From Streptomyces longisporoflavus (GTDB taxonomy: Bacteria > Actinomycetota > Actinomycetes > Streptomycetales > Streptomycetaceae), in contig NZ_BMTR01000001.1 in NCBI RefSeq assembly GCF_014649775.1, forward strand, positions 786,870 through 850,869: a stretch of DNA of 64,000 nt, written 5' to 3'. Within the stretch, counting starts at the first letter, position 1. The number at the start of each line of letters is the position of its first letter. Shown piece by piece: positions 48,577 through 56,912 of the stretch. Under the pieces are notes generated by a model. That model was given only the letters and a program-made list of their open reading frames with translations. It was not told the DNA's origin and searched no databases. Position numbers and translations under genes: made by a program.

Positions 48577-49500
48577 ATGAGCGACAGCACTCCCGGCGCG
48601 CCCAACGCCGCGTCCGCCTCCGCCCAGGTCTCGGAGGAGCTCTTCCCGCCCTATCCGCTGCAACGCCTGCAACGCCCGGGGCTGGAATCCGAGATGGAGC
48701 TCGCTCCCCGCTACCAGGCCCGGAACTACCGGCCCGCCGACAAGCTGGCCGGCAAGGTGGCACTGGTCACCGGCGGGGACTCCGGCATCGGGCGCGCCGT
48801 GGCCCTGCTGTACGCACGGGAAGGCGCCGACGTCGCGATCGTCTACCTGCCCGAAGAGGAGTCCGACGCCAAGACGGTCGAGAAGGAGATCCACGCCGTC
48901 GGGCGGCGCTGTCTCCTGCTGCCCGGCGATCTGTGCGACCCGGACTTCTGCGCCGAGTCGGTACGCCGCACCGTCGAGGAGCTCGGCGGGCTGAACATCC
49001 TGGTCAGCAATGCCGCCTACCTCAACAGCCAGACGGAGCTCGAGCAGTTGACCGCCGAGGACTTCGACCGGGTCTTCAAGACGAACGTCTACGCCTACTT
49101 CCACCTGGTCATGGCGGCCTTCCCGCGCATGGGCCAGGGCGATTCCATCATCGCGACGGCCTCGGAGGAGGCCCTCAAGGGAAGCGATCGGATGATGGAC
49201 TACGCCGCGTCCAAGGCGGCCGTGGTGGTCTTCACCAAGTCGATCGCCCCTCATCTGATCAAGAAGGGTGTGCGCGCCAACGTGGTGGCCCCCGGGCCCA
49301 CCTGGACGGCGCTGAACCTGGCAGGACAGCGTTTCCCGGACGACTATCTGATCAATCTGGGCACCCAGACGCCGCTGGGTCGCGTCGCGCAGCCCGAGGA
49401 GCTGGCGCCCGCCTACGTCTACCTCGCCAGCGACGCCGACTCCAGCTACACCATCGGCGAGACGATCGCGGCCACCGGCGGCTATACCGACTCCCGCTAG
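48577..49500 (+). CDS. General-stress-type SDR oxidoreductase
   Basis: A 307-residue SDR with the extended N-terminus of the YdaD/YghA group (LFPPYPLQRLQRPGLESEME, LAPRYQARNYRPADKLAGKV). Core motifs are VALVTGGDSGIGRAVALLYA, LVSNAAYLNSQTELEQLTAE, SIIATASEEALKGSDRMMDY, then AASKAAVVVF with the YxxxK, and VVAPGPTWTALNLAG. Bacillus relatives are sigma-B-dependent general stress proteins. ATG follows AAAGGGGA. A strong terminator follows. Confidence 0.87.
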   Translation: MSDSTPGAPNAASASAQVSEELFPPYPLQRLQRPGLESEMELAPRYQARNYRPADKLAGKVALVTGGDSGIGRAVALLYAREGADVAIVYLPEEESDAKTVEKEIHAVGRRCLLLPGDLCDPDFCAESVRRTVEELGGLNILVSNAAYLNSQTELEQLTAEDFDRVFKTNVYAYFHLVMAAFPRMGQGDSIIATASEEALKGSDRMMDYAASKAAVVVFTKSIAPHLIKKGVRANVVAPGPTWTALNLAGQRFPDDYLINLGTQTPLGRVAQPEELAPAYVYLASDADSSYTIGETIAATGGYTDSR

Positions 49501-49504
49501 ACGC

Positions 49505-49541
49505 AGGCCCGGGCCGTCGTTGACGGCGGCGGCCCGGGCCT
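49505..49541 (+). terminator. Terminator after the stress SDR
   Basis: A 12-bp perfect stem, AGGCCCGGGCCG (49505-49516) with CGGCCCGGGCCT (49530-49541), loop of 13. Confidence 0.7.
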
Positions 49542-49605
49542 GACCGGCGGGCGGGCCGGCATTCCCGGGTTGCCTTCCGGGTCGGTTTCACCGCTGATGG
49601 GGTAT

Positions 49606-49860
49606 ATGGCTGATATGCACACTCATCGCTATACCGTCCTGGCGCTCGAGGGCGGCGGCTCGCTCATCTTTCCCATCGTCGGCGTCGCCGTCGTCCTCGG
49701 GCTCCTCGCCATGTTCGTCAGCGGCCGGCGCCGCGCGGCCCGGCGCACCCAGCCCAGCAAGCCCGCCCACACACCCAAGCCGGCCAGCGGCGAAGCCCAG
49801 CGCGGCACCACCTGGCAGACCCCCGACGACGACCCCGATCAGGGCCACCCGCACCGCTGA
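49606..49860 (+). CDS. Small single-helix membrane protein, paralogue 2
   Basis: An 84-residue protein, MADMHTHRYTVLALEGGGSL, helix IFPIVGVAVVLGLLAMFVSG, basic RRRAARR, Pro/Lys linker, then GEAQRGTTWQTPDDDP and QGHPHR. It is a clear paralogue of the product of 36050-36292. A second ATG at 49615 gives the start matching the paralogue better. GGGTAT at 49599-49604 just upstream resembles a sigma-B -10, but the best -35 (GGGT) is 17 bases away, so this is weak. Confidence 0.75.
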   Translation: MADMHTHRYTVLALEGGGSLIFPIVGVAVVLGLLAMFVSGRRRAARRTQPSKPAHTPKPASGEAQRGTTWQTPDDDPDQGHPHR

Positions 49861-49896
49861 GGCCATGAAAGCGCACGGGGCGGGCAACAGGACCGT

Positions 49897-50373
49897 ATGG
49901 CGGTAGACGTGGACGCTCTGTGCAAGCAATTGGACGCTACTCACGAACGCGCCAGGGAGCTGGTGCGCAGGTCTCGTCGGGCGTCGAACCACAGCTCCCG
50001 GCTGCGCCTGGAAGGCGGCCACCGCCGACGCGCCAGGCAGCGCTTCTCGCCGTGCCCCGCGCTCCCGCCCCGGACTCCGGCGCCGACACCGCCCACGGAG
50101 GCCGAGGTGGAGGAGCTGCGGCGGGAGAACGCGCAACTGCGCCAGGTGCTCACCGGCCGCCCGGTGGTGGACCAGGCGCGCGGCATCCTGATGGCCGTGG
50201 GAGCCTGCGGGCCCGAGCGTGCCTGGGAGGTGCTGGTCAGTGCCTCCCAACGCACCAACATCAAACTGCGGCGCGTCGCGGAGCTGGTGGTGGCCGGCAC
50301 CACCGGGGGGCAAGTCCCCCGGCCCGTGGCGGCGCAGCTGCGCCGCTCCCTGGAGCGGCTGCCGCACACATGA
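49897..50373 (+). CDS. ANTAR-domain protein
   Basis: A 158-residue protein. An N-terminal helix (VDALCKQLDATHERARELVR) and an Arg/Pro-rich middle lead to a coiled coil VEELRRENAQLRQVLTGRPV and an ANTAR domain: VDQARGILMAVGACGPERAW, EVLVSASQRTNIKLRRVAEL. ANTAR domains bind paired RNA hairpins and act as antiterminators. No receiver or GAF sensor is attached. The gene's stop lies in a 23-bp tandem duplication. Confidence 0.75.
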   Translation: MAVDVDALCKQLDATHERARELVRRSRRASNHSSRLRLEGGHRRRARQRFSPCPALPPRTPAPTPPTEAEVEELRRENAQLRQVLTGRPVVDQARGILMAVGACGPERAWEVLVSASQRTNIKLRRVAELVVAGTTGGQVPRPVAAQLRRSLERLPHT

Positions 50374-50413
50374 AGCCGCACAGACAAAACACATGAAGCC
50401 GCACAGACAAAAG
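50368..50413. repeat. Two-copy 23-bp tandem repeat spanning the ANTAR gene stop
   Basis: A 23-base unit beginning ACATGAAGCCGCACAGACAA occurs at 50368-50390 and 50391-50413, 22 of 23 identical. The first copy contains the stop codon at 50371-50373. Confidence 0.85.
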
Positions 50414-50480
50414 CGGGAACCCCCGGATGGAGGAGGGTGGCAGGGGGTGTGAAGGGACGCATCGGGGCTACACCTTTCCC

Positions 50481-51875
50481 ATGACACATCACGATCTCGT
50501 TGTGGTCGGAGCAGGCTCCGGAAACGCCGTCGTCGACGACCGATTCGCCCACCTGGACGTCGCGATGGTCGCGCAGGGCCCCTTCGGGGGCACGTGCCTG
50601 AACGCGGGCTGCATTCCCAGCAAGATGCTGGCCGCCACCGCGGACATCGCCAACACCGTCCGGGACAGCGCCCGGCACAACGTGCTGGCGCAACTGGAGG
50701 AGATCAACTGGCCCGGCGTGCAACGGCGCGTGTTCGGCCGCCTCGACGCGCAGGCGAGGGACGGAGAGCAGGGGCGCCGGGAGACACCCTGGATGACGGT
50801 CTACCGCGGGCACGCGCACTTCACCGGAGACCGAGAGCTCCAGGTCACCACCGACGCCGGCAGCGAGCACATCACGGCGGACCGGATCGTCGTTGCGGCT
50901 GGCAGCCGCCCCACCGCCCCACCCGCCATCACCGACTCGGGCCTGCCCTATGAAACCTCCGACACCGTCATGCGCCTGGACAAGGTGCCCGAGCGGCTGA
51001 TCGTGGTGGGCGGCGGCTACATCGCCGCCGAGCTCGCCCACGTCTTCCACACGGCAGGCGCCGGGATCACGATCGTCGAGCAGGGGGAGCGGCTGCTGAC
51101 CCCGCAGGACGAATCCGTCTCCCGGGCGTTCACCGACAGCGCGCGTGCACGGTGGGACCTGCGCCTCGGCCGGGAGGTCACCGGTGTCCACGGCACGCCC
51201 GGCGACCTGACGGTGACGCTGGACGACGGCACCCGACTCGGCGCGGACACACTCCTGGTGGCGGTCGGACGCCGGTCCAACGCCGACACCCTGCACATCG
51301 ACAAGGCCGGCATCGCCTCCGACGAGCAGGGCCTGATCACCGTCGACGAGCAGCTGCGCACCAGTGCGCCCGGCGTCTGGGCTCTGGGTGATGTCACCGA
51401 CGGCGGCCCCGCGCTGAAACATGTCGCCAACCGGCAGGCCGAGGTGATCGCGCACAACCTGCTGCACCCCGACCGGCCGCGGGAGATGTCCTACCGGGTC
51501 GTTCCCGCGGCGGTCTTCGCCGAGCCGCAGATCGGGCAGGTCGGCCTCACCGAGCAGGAAGCCCGGGAGCGCGGCATCGACTTCGTCGTCGGCCGCCGCG
51601 ACTACCAGGACATCGCCTACGGGTGGGCCCTGGAGAACACGCAGGGCTTCTGCAAGATCCTCGTCGAACGCGACACCGGGACGATCATCGGAGCCCATGT
51701 GCTCGGCCCCCAGGCGGCCACGCTCATCCAGCCTCTCGTCCTGGCCATGACGTGGCGCCTCCCGGCCCGCGACGTGGCCGAACGCCCCCTGTGGCCCCAC
51801 CCCGCGCTGACCGAAGCAGTCGAGAACGCCCTGCGCGAGGCGATCGAGAACTGCGCACAGGGCGAGGCTGATTGA
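50481..51875 (+). CDS. mtr: Mycothione reductase
   Basis: A 464-residue pyridine nucleotide-disulphide oxidoreductase. HHDLVVVGAGSGNAVVDDRF, redox-active GGTCLNAGCIPSKMLAATAD (Cys-x4-Cys), NADPH motif LIVVGGGYIAAELAHVF, FAD motif GVWALGDVTDGGPALKHVAN, and the C-terminal HPALTEAVENALREAI with the active-site His. The NAVVDDRF segment and the C-terminus fit mycothione reductase better than dihydrolipoamide dehydrogenase. It regenerates mycothiol, the actinobacterial low-molecular-weight thiol. ATG at 50481. Confidence 0.88.
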   Translation: MTHHDLVVVGAGSGNAVVDDRFAHLDVAMVAQGPFGGTCLNAGCIPSKMLAATADIANTVRDSARHNVLAQLEEINWPGVQRRVFGRLDAQARDGEQGRRETPWMTVYRGHAHFTGDRELQVTTDAGSEHITADRIVVAAGSRPTAPPAITDSGLPYETSDTVMRLDKVPERLIVVGGGYIAAELAHVFHTAGAGITIVEQGERLLTPQDESVSRAFTDSARARWDLRLGREVTGVHGTPGDLTVTLDDGTRLGADTLLVAVGRRSNADTLHIDKAGIASDEQGLITVDEQLRTSAPGVWALGDVTDGGPALKHVANRQAEVIAHNLLHPDRPREMSYRVVPAAVFAEPQIGQVGLTEQEARERGIDFVVGRRDYQDIAYGWALENTQGFCKILVERDTGTIIGAHVLGPQAATLIQPLVLAMTWRLPARDVAERPLWPHPALTEAVENALREAIENCAQGEAD

Positions 51876-51882
51876 CGTACCG

Positions 51883-53310
51883 TCAGGTGGCCGGCACCGT
51901 GTCCTCGAAGGTCGTGCCGGCCGCGCGGTACTCGCCCACCAGGGTGCCCACCCGGGCCGGGGTGAGGACCTGGTCCTTCACGTGCAGCACGTAGTCCACC
52001 TGCTGGTCGTACGAACGCGGCGTGGTGCTGCTCTGGCCCGCCAGGTCGATCAGCCACTGGTTGAAGTTGATCGACATGGGCCGCTCGGGCAGATAGGCGG
52101 CTCCGTGTGTGCCGAAGTGCTGACCGTCGACGTAGTAGGTAATGGCGTTGTCGTCGATGGTCACCACCAGGTCGTGCCAGCCGGCGTAGCTCTGCCGGAC
52201 TTCGCTGTGCTGGTTGACGGCCTCCCACGGGTCGGGCCGGTAGGTCTCCCACGAGGTGGTGTAGAGGATGTTGGCGGGCTCGCCCCAGCCGCCGTTGGGC
52301 AGGTACTCGAAGTCGTACTCCGCGTAGTCGTCCGCCATCGGCGCCTTGAGGTCGTTGATGGTGAAGAACGTCTGGACGAGGCGGTCGCCGTCGGGGCCGG
52401 ACCGGGGTGCGTCACTGAACTTCACGCGGGCCGCGTACGTCCCGTTGCGGAACTTGGTGGCCCGGGTGAGGATCTCCGTCTGTTCGGTGGACGAGGCTGT
52501 TCCGGCGGTGGAGGTCTCCAGGTTCATCACCGAGTTGCCGCTCTGGGCGGCGAACGTGACGTTGTCCGGCGCCCAGCTCGCTCCGGGCACGCCCGGGCCG
52601 CCGGAGTTCGAGCGGACGCTCCAGCCGTGCGCGCCGATCTTCGGATCGGTGTGGCTGCTGTAGTTGAAATCGTCGAACAGAGTGGGACCGTCGGCAGGCG
52701 GGTCGGTGGGGTCCGTGGGATCGGTCGGGTCGTTGCCCCCGGGCGCTTCGCCCCAGGTCGTGGTCCCGCCCTGGTGCGCCGTGACGCGCGGCCAGTCACC
52801 GTAGGCGGAGCGCTCCTGGCCGAAGGAGTAGTCGTCGCTCTGGCGCACCGGCTGCCAGTTCGTCTGATGGAAACGCAACTGCATGTCCCCGGTGTCCGCG
52901 CCGGGGGCCAGGCTCCCGGCCCCGGAGGTGAAGGAGAGCTCCAGGTACCGGTCGGCGGTGGCCGTGGGGCGGGCGAGCGTGCCGAAGGTGCCGGTGATGT
53001 TGGAGCAGCCCTTCACCGCCCAGGAACAGGCGAACCGATACGACGAGGAGGGCGCGTCGGCCTTGAAGTAGTAGCGCACCTTGACGTCGCTCAGCCGCAC
53101 GGCGGAGCTGCCGGTGTTGCGTATTTTGAGCCAGGGTTCGCTCTGGTCGGCCGTGGCACCTGAGGCGCTCGTGCGGTACTGGACGACCAGGCCCGCGGCC
53201 GCGGCGGCGCCGGCGGACGCGGGTGTTGCCGCCAGCGCGGTGCAGCCCAGGGCCACGGTGAGTGCGGCGGCCGCTGCCGCGCGGATACGGCTCTTGGCGA
53301 GTTCTCTCAT
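51883..53310 (-). CDS. Secreted protein with CBM3 and GH16-like domain
   Basis: A 475-residue secreted protein. Signal peptide MRELAKSRIRAAAAAALTVA to about ASAG. CBM3-type module (about 40-170): LVVQYRTSASGATADQSEPW, LKIRNTGSSAVRLSDVKVRY, DMQLRFHQTNWQPV. A PTDPTDPTDPP linker precedes a concanavalin-like GH16-type domain (about 215-475): TLFDDFNYSSHTDPKIGAHG, MADDYAEYDFEYLPNGGWGE (E-x-D-F-E resembling the GH16 nucleophile motif), WHDLVVTIDDNAITYYVDGQ. It may bind cellulose or chitin and cut a beta-glucan or galactan. Last gene of the sugar operon; 7 bp from the convergent mtr stop. Confidence 0.8.
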   Translation of the reverse strand: MRELAKSRIRAAAAAALTVALGCTALAATPASAGAAAAAGLVVQYRTSASGATADQSEPWLKIRNTGSSAVRLSDVKVRYYFKADAPSSSYRFACSWAVKGCSNITGTFGTLARPTATADRYLELSFTSGAGSLAPGADTGDMQLRFHQTNWQPVRQSDDYSFGQERSAYGDWPRVTAHQGGTTTWGEAPGGNDPTDPTDPTDPPADGPTLFDDFNYSSHTDPKIGAHGWSVRSNSGGPGVPGASWAPDNVTFAAQSGNSVMNLETSTAGTASSTEQTEILTRATKFRNGTYAARVKFSDAPRSGPDGDRLVQTFFTINDLKAPMADDYAEYDFEYLPNGGWGEPANILYTTSWETYRPDPWEAVNQHSEVRQSYAGWHDLVVTIDDNAITYYVDGQHFGTHGAAYLPERPMSINFNQWLIDLAGQSSTTPRSYDQQVDYVLHVKDQVLTPARVGTLVGEYRAAGTTFEDTVPAT

Positions 53311-53339
53311 GACGGTCCTCTCTGGAGAACAGTGGGGTC

Positions 53340-54923
53340 TCATGGACGGATCGGTGCTGTACCCGGGGAGTTCAGGGAGTCGGCCAGGGGGCGGTAGCGG
53401 ACGCCGAGGGCGTCGAGGCGGCCGGTGTGCCGGCGCAGCCGCTCGAGGAATCCGGGCCAGTCGCTGCGGCTGCCGGACCAGGCCCGGTCCGCGAGTGCGC
53501 ACAGGCGCGGGTAGGTGAGGTATTCGATGCGGTCGGGGGTCTTCACGTACTCCGTCCACAACTGGGCCTGCGTGCCCAGGATTCGGGCGCTATCGTGCGG
53601 GTCCCAGTGCTCGGGTGCGGGTTCGTTGCCGTGCACCGCCCGCAGTCCGACGGGGGCGCCGGGCTGGCCGGGAGGTTCGGCGGCGTCGCCGGACTGCGCG
53701 TAGTCGAGGTAGGTGGTCCGGTGCGGCGCGGCCACCACCTGGTGGCCGCGCCGGGCGGCGGCCAGGGCGTGGGCCGGATCGCGCCAGGTCATCACGGTGA
53801 AGTCGAGGGGCAGTTCGCTTCCGGTCTCGGCCCAGCCGACGGGTGTGCGGCCCCGCTCCACCAGGAACGCGCCGATCCGGCCCATGAACCAGCCGTGCAG
53901 CGCCCTCGCGTCGGGAAGGCCTTCGGCCGTGGCACGGGCCCGGGCCGTCGCGCTGTTCTCCCACTCGGTGGTCGGGCACTCCTCGCCGCCCAGGTGGATG
54001 TAGGGGGAGGGGAAGAGGTCCATGACCTCCTCCAGTACGGTCCGGCAGAAGTCCAGTGCCTGGTCGTGGACGCCGAGGACGGTGTCGCACACGCCCCACC
54101 TCGTCCAGACGTCCAGGCGGCGCCGCGGCTGGTTTCCCAGTTCGGGGTAGGCGGCGAGGGCGGCGCGCACATGGCCGGGCATCTCGATCTCGGGCACGAC
54201 GCGCACGCCGCGGGCGGCCGCGTAGGTCACCAGGGTCCGCAGTTCCTGCTTGGTGTACGTCCCCGAGTGCGGGACGCCGTCGAAGCGCGCGGCGCCCCGG
54301 CCCGGCGGTGCCGTCATCGACTGCCGCCGGTGAGCGCCGACCGAGCTCAGGCGCGGGTAGGCGTCGACCGGCATGCGCCAGCCCTGGTCGTCGGTGAGGT
54401 GCAGGTGCAGGGTGTTGAGTTTGTGGAAGGCGAGGAGGTCCACGTACCGCAGCAGGTAGGACACCGGCTGGAAGTGCCGGGCCACATCGAGCATGGCGCC
54501 GCGCCAGGGGTGGCGCGGCACATCGCTGATCTCGATGCAGGGCAGTTCCCACGGGCCGCCCGGCGACCGGCCGGACAGGGCCTCGGCGGGCAGCAGTTGA
54601 CGGATCGTCTGCACGGCGCGCAGCAGTCCGGTGGACCGGCGGGCGCGCAGGGCCAGGGCCCGGGGCCCGATCGTGATCCCGTACCCCTCCTCGCCGAGGC
54701 CGCTGAGCCGTTCGTCGAGGGCCAGCACGAGCTGCCCGTCGTCGGCTGGCGCGAGGGGCAGTCCGGTGACCGGCGTGAGCAGGGTGCGCAGCAGATCGGC
54801 CGCCGCGCGGGTGCCGGGCTGGGAGCGCACGGTCGTGTGCCGGTCGAGTACGAAGCGGCCGGGGCGCGGGGAGACCTTGCGGGGCCGGGGCACGAGGGAG
54901 CGCTCGGGGTGTGATGCGGGCAT
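53340..54923 (-). CDS. GH20 beta-N-acetylhexosaminidase
   Basis: A 527-residue glycosidase expected to release terminal GlcNAc (or GalNAc). N-terminal GH20b domain (LVPRPRKVSPRPGRFVLDRH). Catalytic barrel: RGAMLDVARHFQPVSYLLRY, LHLHLTDDQGWRM, VVPEIEMPGHVRAALAAYPE, SPYIHLGGEECPTTEW, LGTQAQLWTEYVKTPDRIEY. At the catalytic pair the usual Asp-Glu (GGDE) reads Glu-Glu (GGEE). No signal peptide is apparent, so it may act on imported oligosaccharides, consistent with its place after the ABC permeases. Confidence 0.88.
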   Translation of the reverse strand: MPASHPERSLVPRPRKVSPRPGRFVLDRHTTVRSQPGTRAAADLLRTLLTPVTGLPLAPADDGQLVLALDERLSGLGEEGYGITIGPRALALRARRSTGLLRAVQTIRQLLPAEALSGRSPGGPWELPCIEISDVPRHPWRGAMLDVARHFQPVSYLLRYVDLLAFHKLNTLHLHLTDDQGWRMPVDAYPRLSSVGAHRRQSMTAPPGRGAARFDGVPHSGTYTKQELRTLVTYAAARGVRVVPEIEMPGHVRAALAAYPELGNQPRRRLDVWTRWGVCDTVLGVHDQALDFCRTVLEEVMDLFPSPYIHLGGEECPTTEWENSATARARATAEGLPDARALHGWFMGRIGAFLVERGRTPVGWAETGSELPLDFTVMTWRDPAHALAAARRGHQVVAAPHRTTYLDYAQSGDAAEPPGQPGAPVGLRAVHGNEPAPEHWDPHDSARILGTQAQLWTEYVKTPDRIEYLTYPRLCALADRAWSGSRSDWPGFLERLRRHTGRLDALGVRYRPLADSLNSPGTAPIRP

Positions 54924-54991
54924 GCTGGAAGGCCTCCGGGGTGGTGAACGGCGATGGTCCGCGCCCGTTCCTGGCGGCTCGGCTGCGCGGG

Positions 54992-55831
54992 TCAGCCCTT
55001 GACGGCGCCGGCCGCGAAGCCGGAGGTGACATGGCGCTGGAGCAGCAGGAAGATCACGAGGGCGGGCAGGGCGAACAGCGTCGAGGCGGCCATGGTCGCG
55101 CCCCAGTCGGTCCCGAACGTGTTCTGGAAGGACGACAGCCAGACGGGCAGAGTGCGGTTGTCCTGCTCCTTGATGATCAGGAAGTTGGCGTAGGCGAACT
55201 CGTTCCACGCGGTGATGAAGCCGAACAGCGAGGTCGCGAGGAGGCCGGGCATGAGCAGGGGCAGGGCCACCCGCCCGAAGGCTCCGGTCCGGGTGCAGCC
55301 GTCGACCTGGGCCGCCTCCTCCAGTTCGGGCGGAATGGTCGCGATGAAGCCCCGGAGCACCACGATCGTGAAGGGCAGCGTGATCATGAAGTAGACCAGG
55401 GTCAGGGTCGGCAGCCGGTCGAGCATGGCGGTGTCGCGGGAGATGATGTAGATGGGGATGATCAGTGATTCCCACGGAGCCATCTGCGCGATGAAGACCA
55501 TGAGCATGAACTGCCGCCGGCCCCTCCAGCGCATCCGCGCGACCGCGAAGGCGGCCCCCAGCGCGACCACGAGCGACAGCAGCACGGCCGCGAGGGTGAC
55601 CAGGACGCTGTTGCGCCAGAAGAGCTCGAATCCGTCGGCCTGGACGGCCTTGCGGAAGTGGTCGAGTGTCCAGGTGTGCGGGAAGAGCTGCGGGTCGGCG
55701 GACTGGATGTCCTTCGACGGTTTGAAGGCCGTCGAGATCATCCAGTACACCGGGAACAGACACACCGCGACGGTCACGCACGCGGCGGCGTTCAGCGGAA
55801 GCCGGCGGGCCCGGGGACGCAGCAGGGTCAT
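54992..55831 (-). CDS. Sugar ABC transporter permease (MalG-type)
   Basis: A 279-residue inner-membrane permease with six helices: NAAACVTVAVCLFPVYWMIS, NSVLVTLAAVLLSLVVALGA. The ATPase-contact EAA loop is ELEEAAQVDGCTRTGAFGRV, ALPLLMPGL. It would form a heterodimer with the product of the upstream gene, overlapping by 4 bp. No ATPase gene is present; in Streptomyces a shared MsiK-type ATPase normally serves such transporters. Confidence 0.9.
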   Translation of the reverse strand: MTLLRPRARRLPLNAAACVTVAVCLFPVYWMISTAFKPSKDIQSADPQLFPHTWTLDHFRKAVQADGFELFWRNSVLVTLAAVLLSLVVALGAAFAVARMRWRGRRQFMLMVFIAQMAPWESLIIPIYIISRDTAMLDRLPTLTLVYFMITLPFTIVVLRGFIATIPPELEEAAQVDGCTRTGAFGRVALPLLMPGLLATSLFGFITAWNEFAYANFLIIKEQDNRTLPVWLSSFQNTFGTDWGATMAASTLFALPALVIFLLLQRHVTSGFAAGAVKG

Positions 55832-56814
55832 CGCGGGTCGTCCTCCTGACGGAACATCTGGCGGAAGTAGAGGACGAGCACCCCGGACATCAGGACCACG
55901 GTGAGCATCGAGGCCGCCGAGCCCAGGTCGTAGCGCTGGCTGGAGAGCGCCGTCTGGACGGCGTACACGGGCAGGATGGTGGTGGCGTCCCCCGGCCCGC
56001 CGCGGGTCATCACCCAGATCTGCACGAACGCCTTGAACGTCCAGATGACCTCCAGCGAGAAGACCAGGACGAAGATCGGGCGGAGCATGGGGAAGGTGAC
56101 CGAGCGGAAGATCCGGGGTCCCGATGCCCCGTCCATGCGGGCCGATTCGTACAGCTCGGAGGGAACGGTGGTGAGCGCCGAGTAGAGAGTGATCGCGGCG
56201 AACGGCACGGACTGCCACACGATGAGTACGACGAGGATGGCGAAGGCGGCGCCGCCGTCGGCGAACCACGGGTAGCGGTCGAAGGAGTCGAAGCCGAGCG
56301 AGGTCAGCAACCAGTTGACGACGCCGAACTCCGAGTGGAACAGCCACTGGAAGACGGTGGTGGCCGCGACCACGGGCATCGCCCAGGCGAGCACCAGGGC
56401 GCACAGGACCACCGTGCGGCCCGCTTTCGCGAGCCGCTCGGTCATCAGGGCGACCAGGGTGGAGATCGTCATGATCAGTACGACGTTGACGGCCATGAAG
56501 GCGAAGGTGCGGGCGACCACTTCCCAGAACCGCGGGTCGGACAGCAGCGTCCGGTAGTTCCGCAGCCCGACGAACTGGGCGTCTCCCGCGATCAGTTGGC
56601 GCAGCCGGAAGTCCTGCAGTGAGATCAGCACGGCCCGCAGCAGCGGGTAGGCCAGGAGATAGAGCATGCCGCCGATCGCCGGTGCGATCAGGACGTACGG
56701 CCAGTAGCCGCGCGCGGGCCGCGGGGACCGGCGCCGCGGCGAGTCTCCCGGCGGGCCGGAGGCCGTGCGGTGCTGGGGGGTGCGTGGTGCGGACCGTTCA
56801 CGGATGGCCGGCAC
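55828..56814 (-). CDS. Sugar ABC transporter permease (MalF-type)
   Basis: A 328-residue permease. A basic N-terminal tail precedes six helices (GYWPYVLIAPAIGGMLYLLA, AFMAVNVVLIMTISTLVALM, VLCALVLAWAMPVVAATTVF). The EAA loop is VPSELYESARMDGASGPRIF, then RSVTFPMLRP. It is coupled to the MalG-type gene by ATGA and lies 98 bp downstream of the binding-protein gene, a gap that contains a 29-bp tandem repeat. Confidence 0.9.
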   Translation of the reverse strand: MPAIRERSAPRTPQHRTASGPPGDSPRRRSPRPARGYWPYVLIAPAIGGMLYLLAYPLLRAVLISLQDFRLRQLIAGDAQFVGLRNYRTLLSDPRFWEVVARTFAFMAVNVVLIMTISTLVALMTERLAKAGRTVVLCALVLAWAMPVVAATTVFQWLFHSEFGVVNWLLTSLGFDSFDRYPWFADGGAAFAILVVLIVWQSVPFAAITLYSALTTVPSELYESARMDGASGPRIFRSVTFPMLRPIFVLVFSLEVIWTFKAFVQIWVMTRGGPGDATTILPVYAVQTALSSQRYDLGSAASMLTVVLMSGVLVLYFRQMFRQEDDPR

Positions 56815-56848
56815 GGCACGTCTCCTCTCGACGGAATCCGCGGAGCAA

Positions 56849-56906
56849 GGACGGCGGAGTCATGAAGCGGGGCACGGGGACGGCGGAGTCATGAACCGGG
56901 GCCCGG
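56849..56906. repeat. Two-copy 29-bp tandem repeat between binding protein and permease genes
   Basis: A 29-base unit starting GGACGGCGGAGTCATGAA is present at 56849-56877 and 56878-56906 with 27 of 29 bases identical. It lies in the 98-bp gap between two genes of the operon. Confidence 0.85.
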
Positions 56907-56912
56907 GGGGAG

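Noticed and set aside
46146..48605. An 819-codon minus-strand frame across three plus-strand genes
   Set aside because: It crosses gene borders of well-identified SRPBCC, flavoenzyme and CBS genes and shows no domain.
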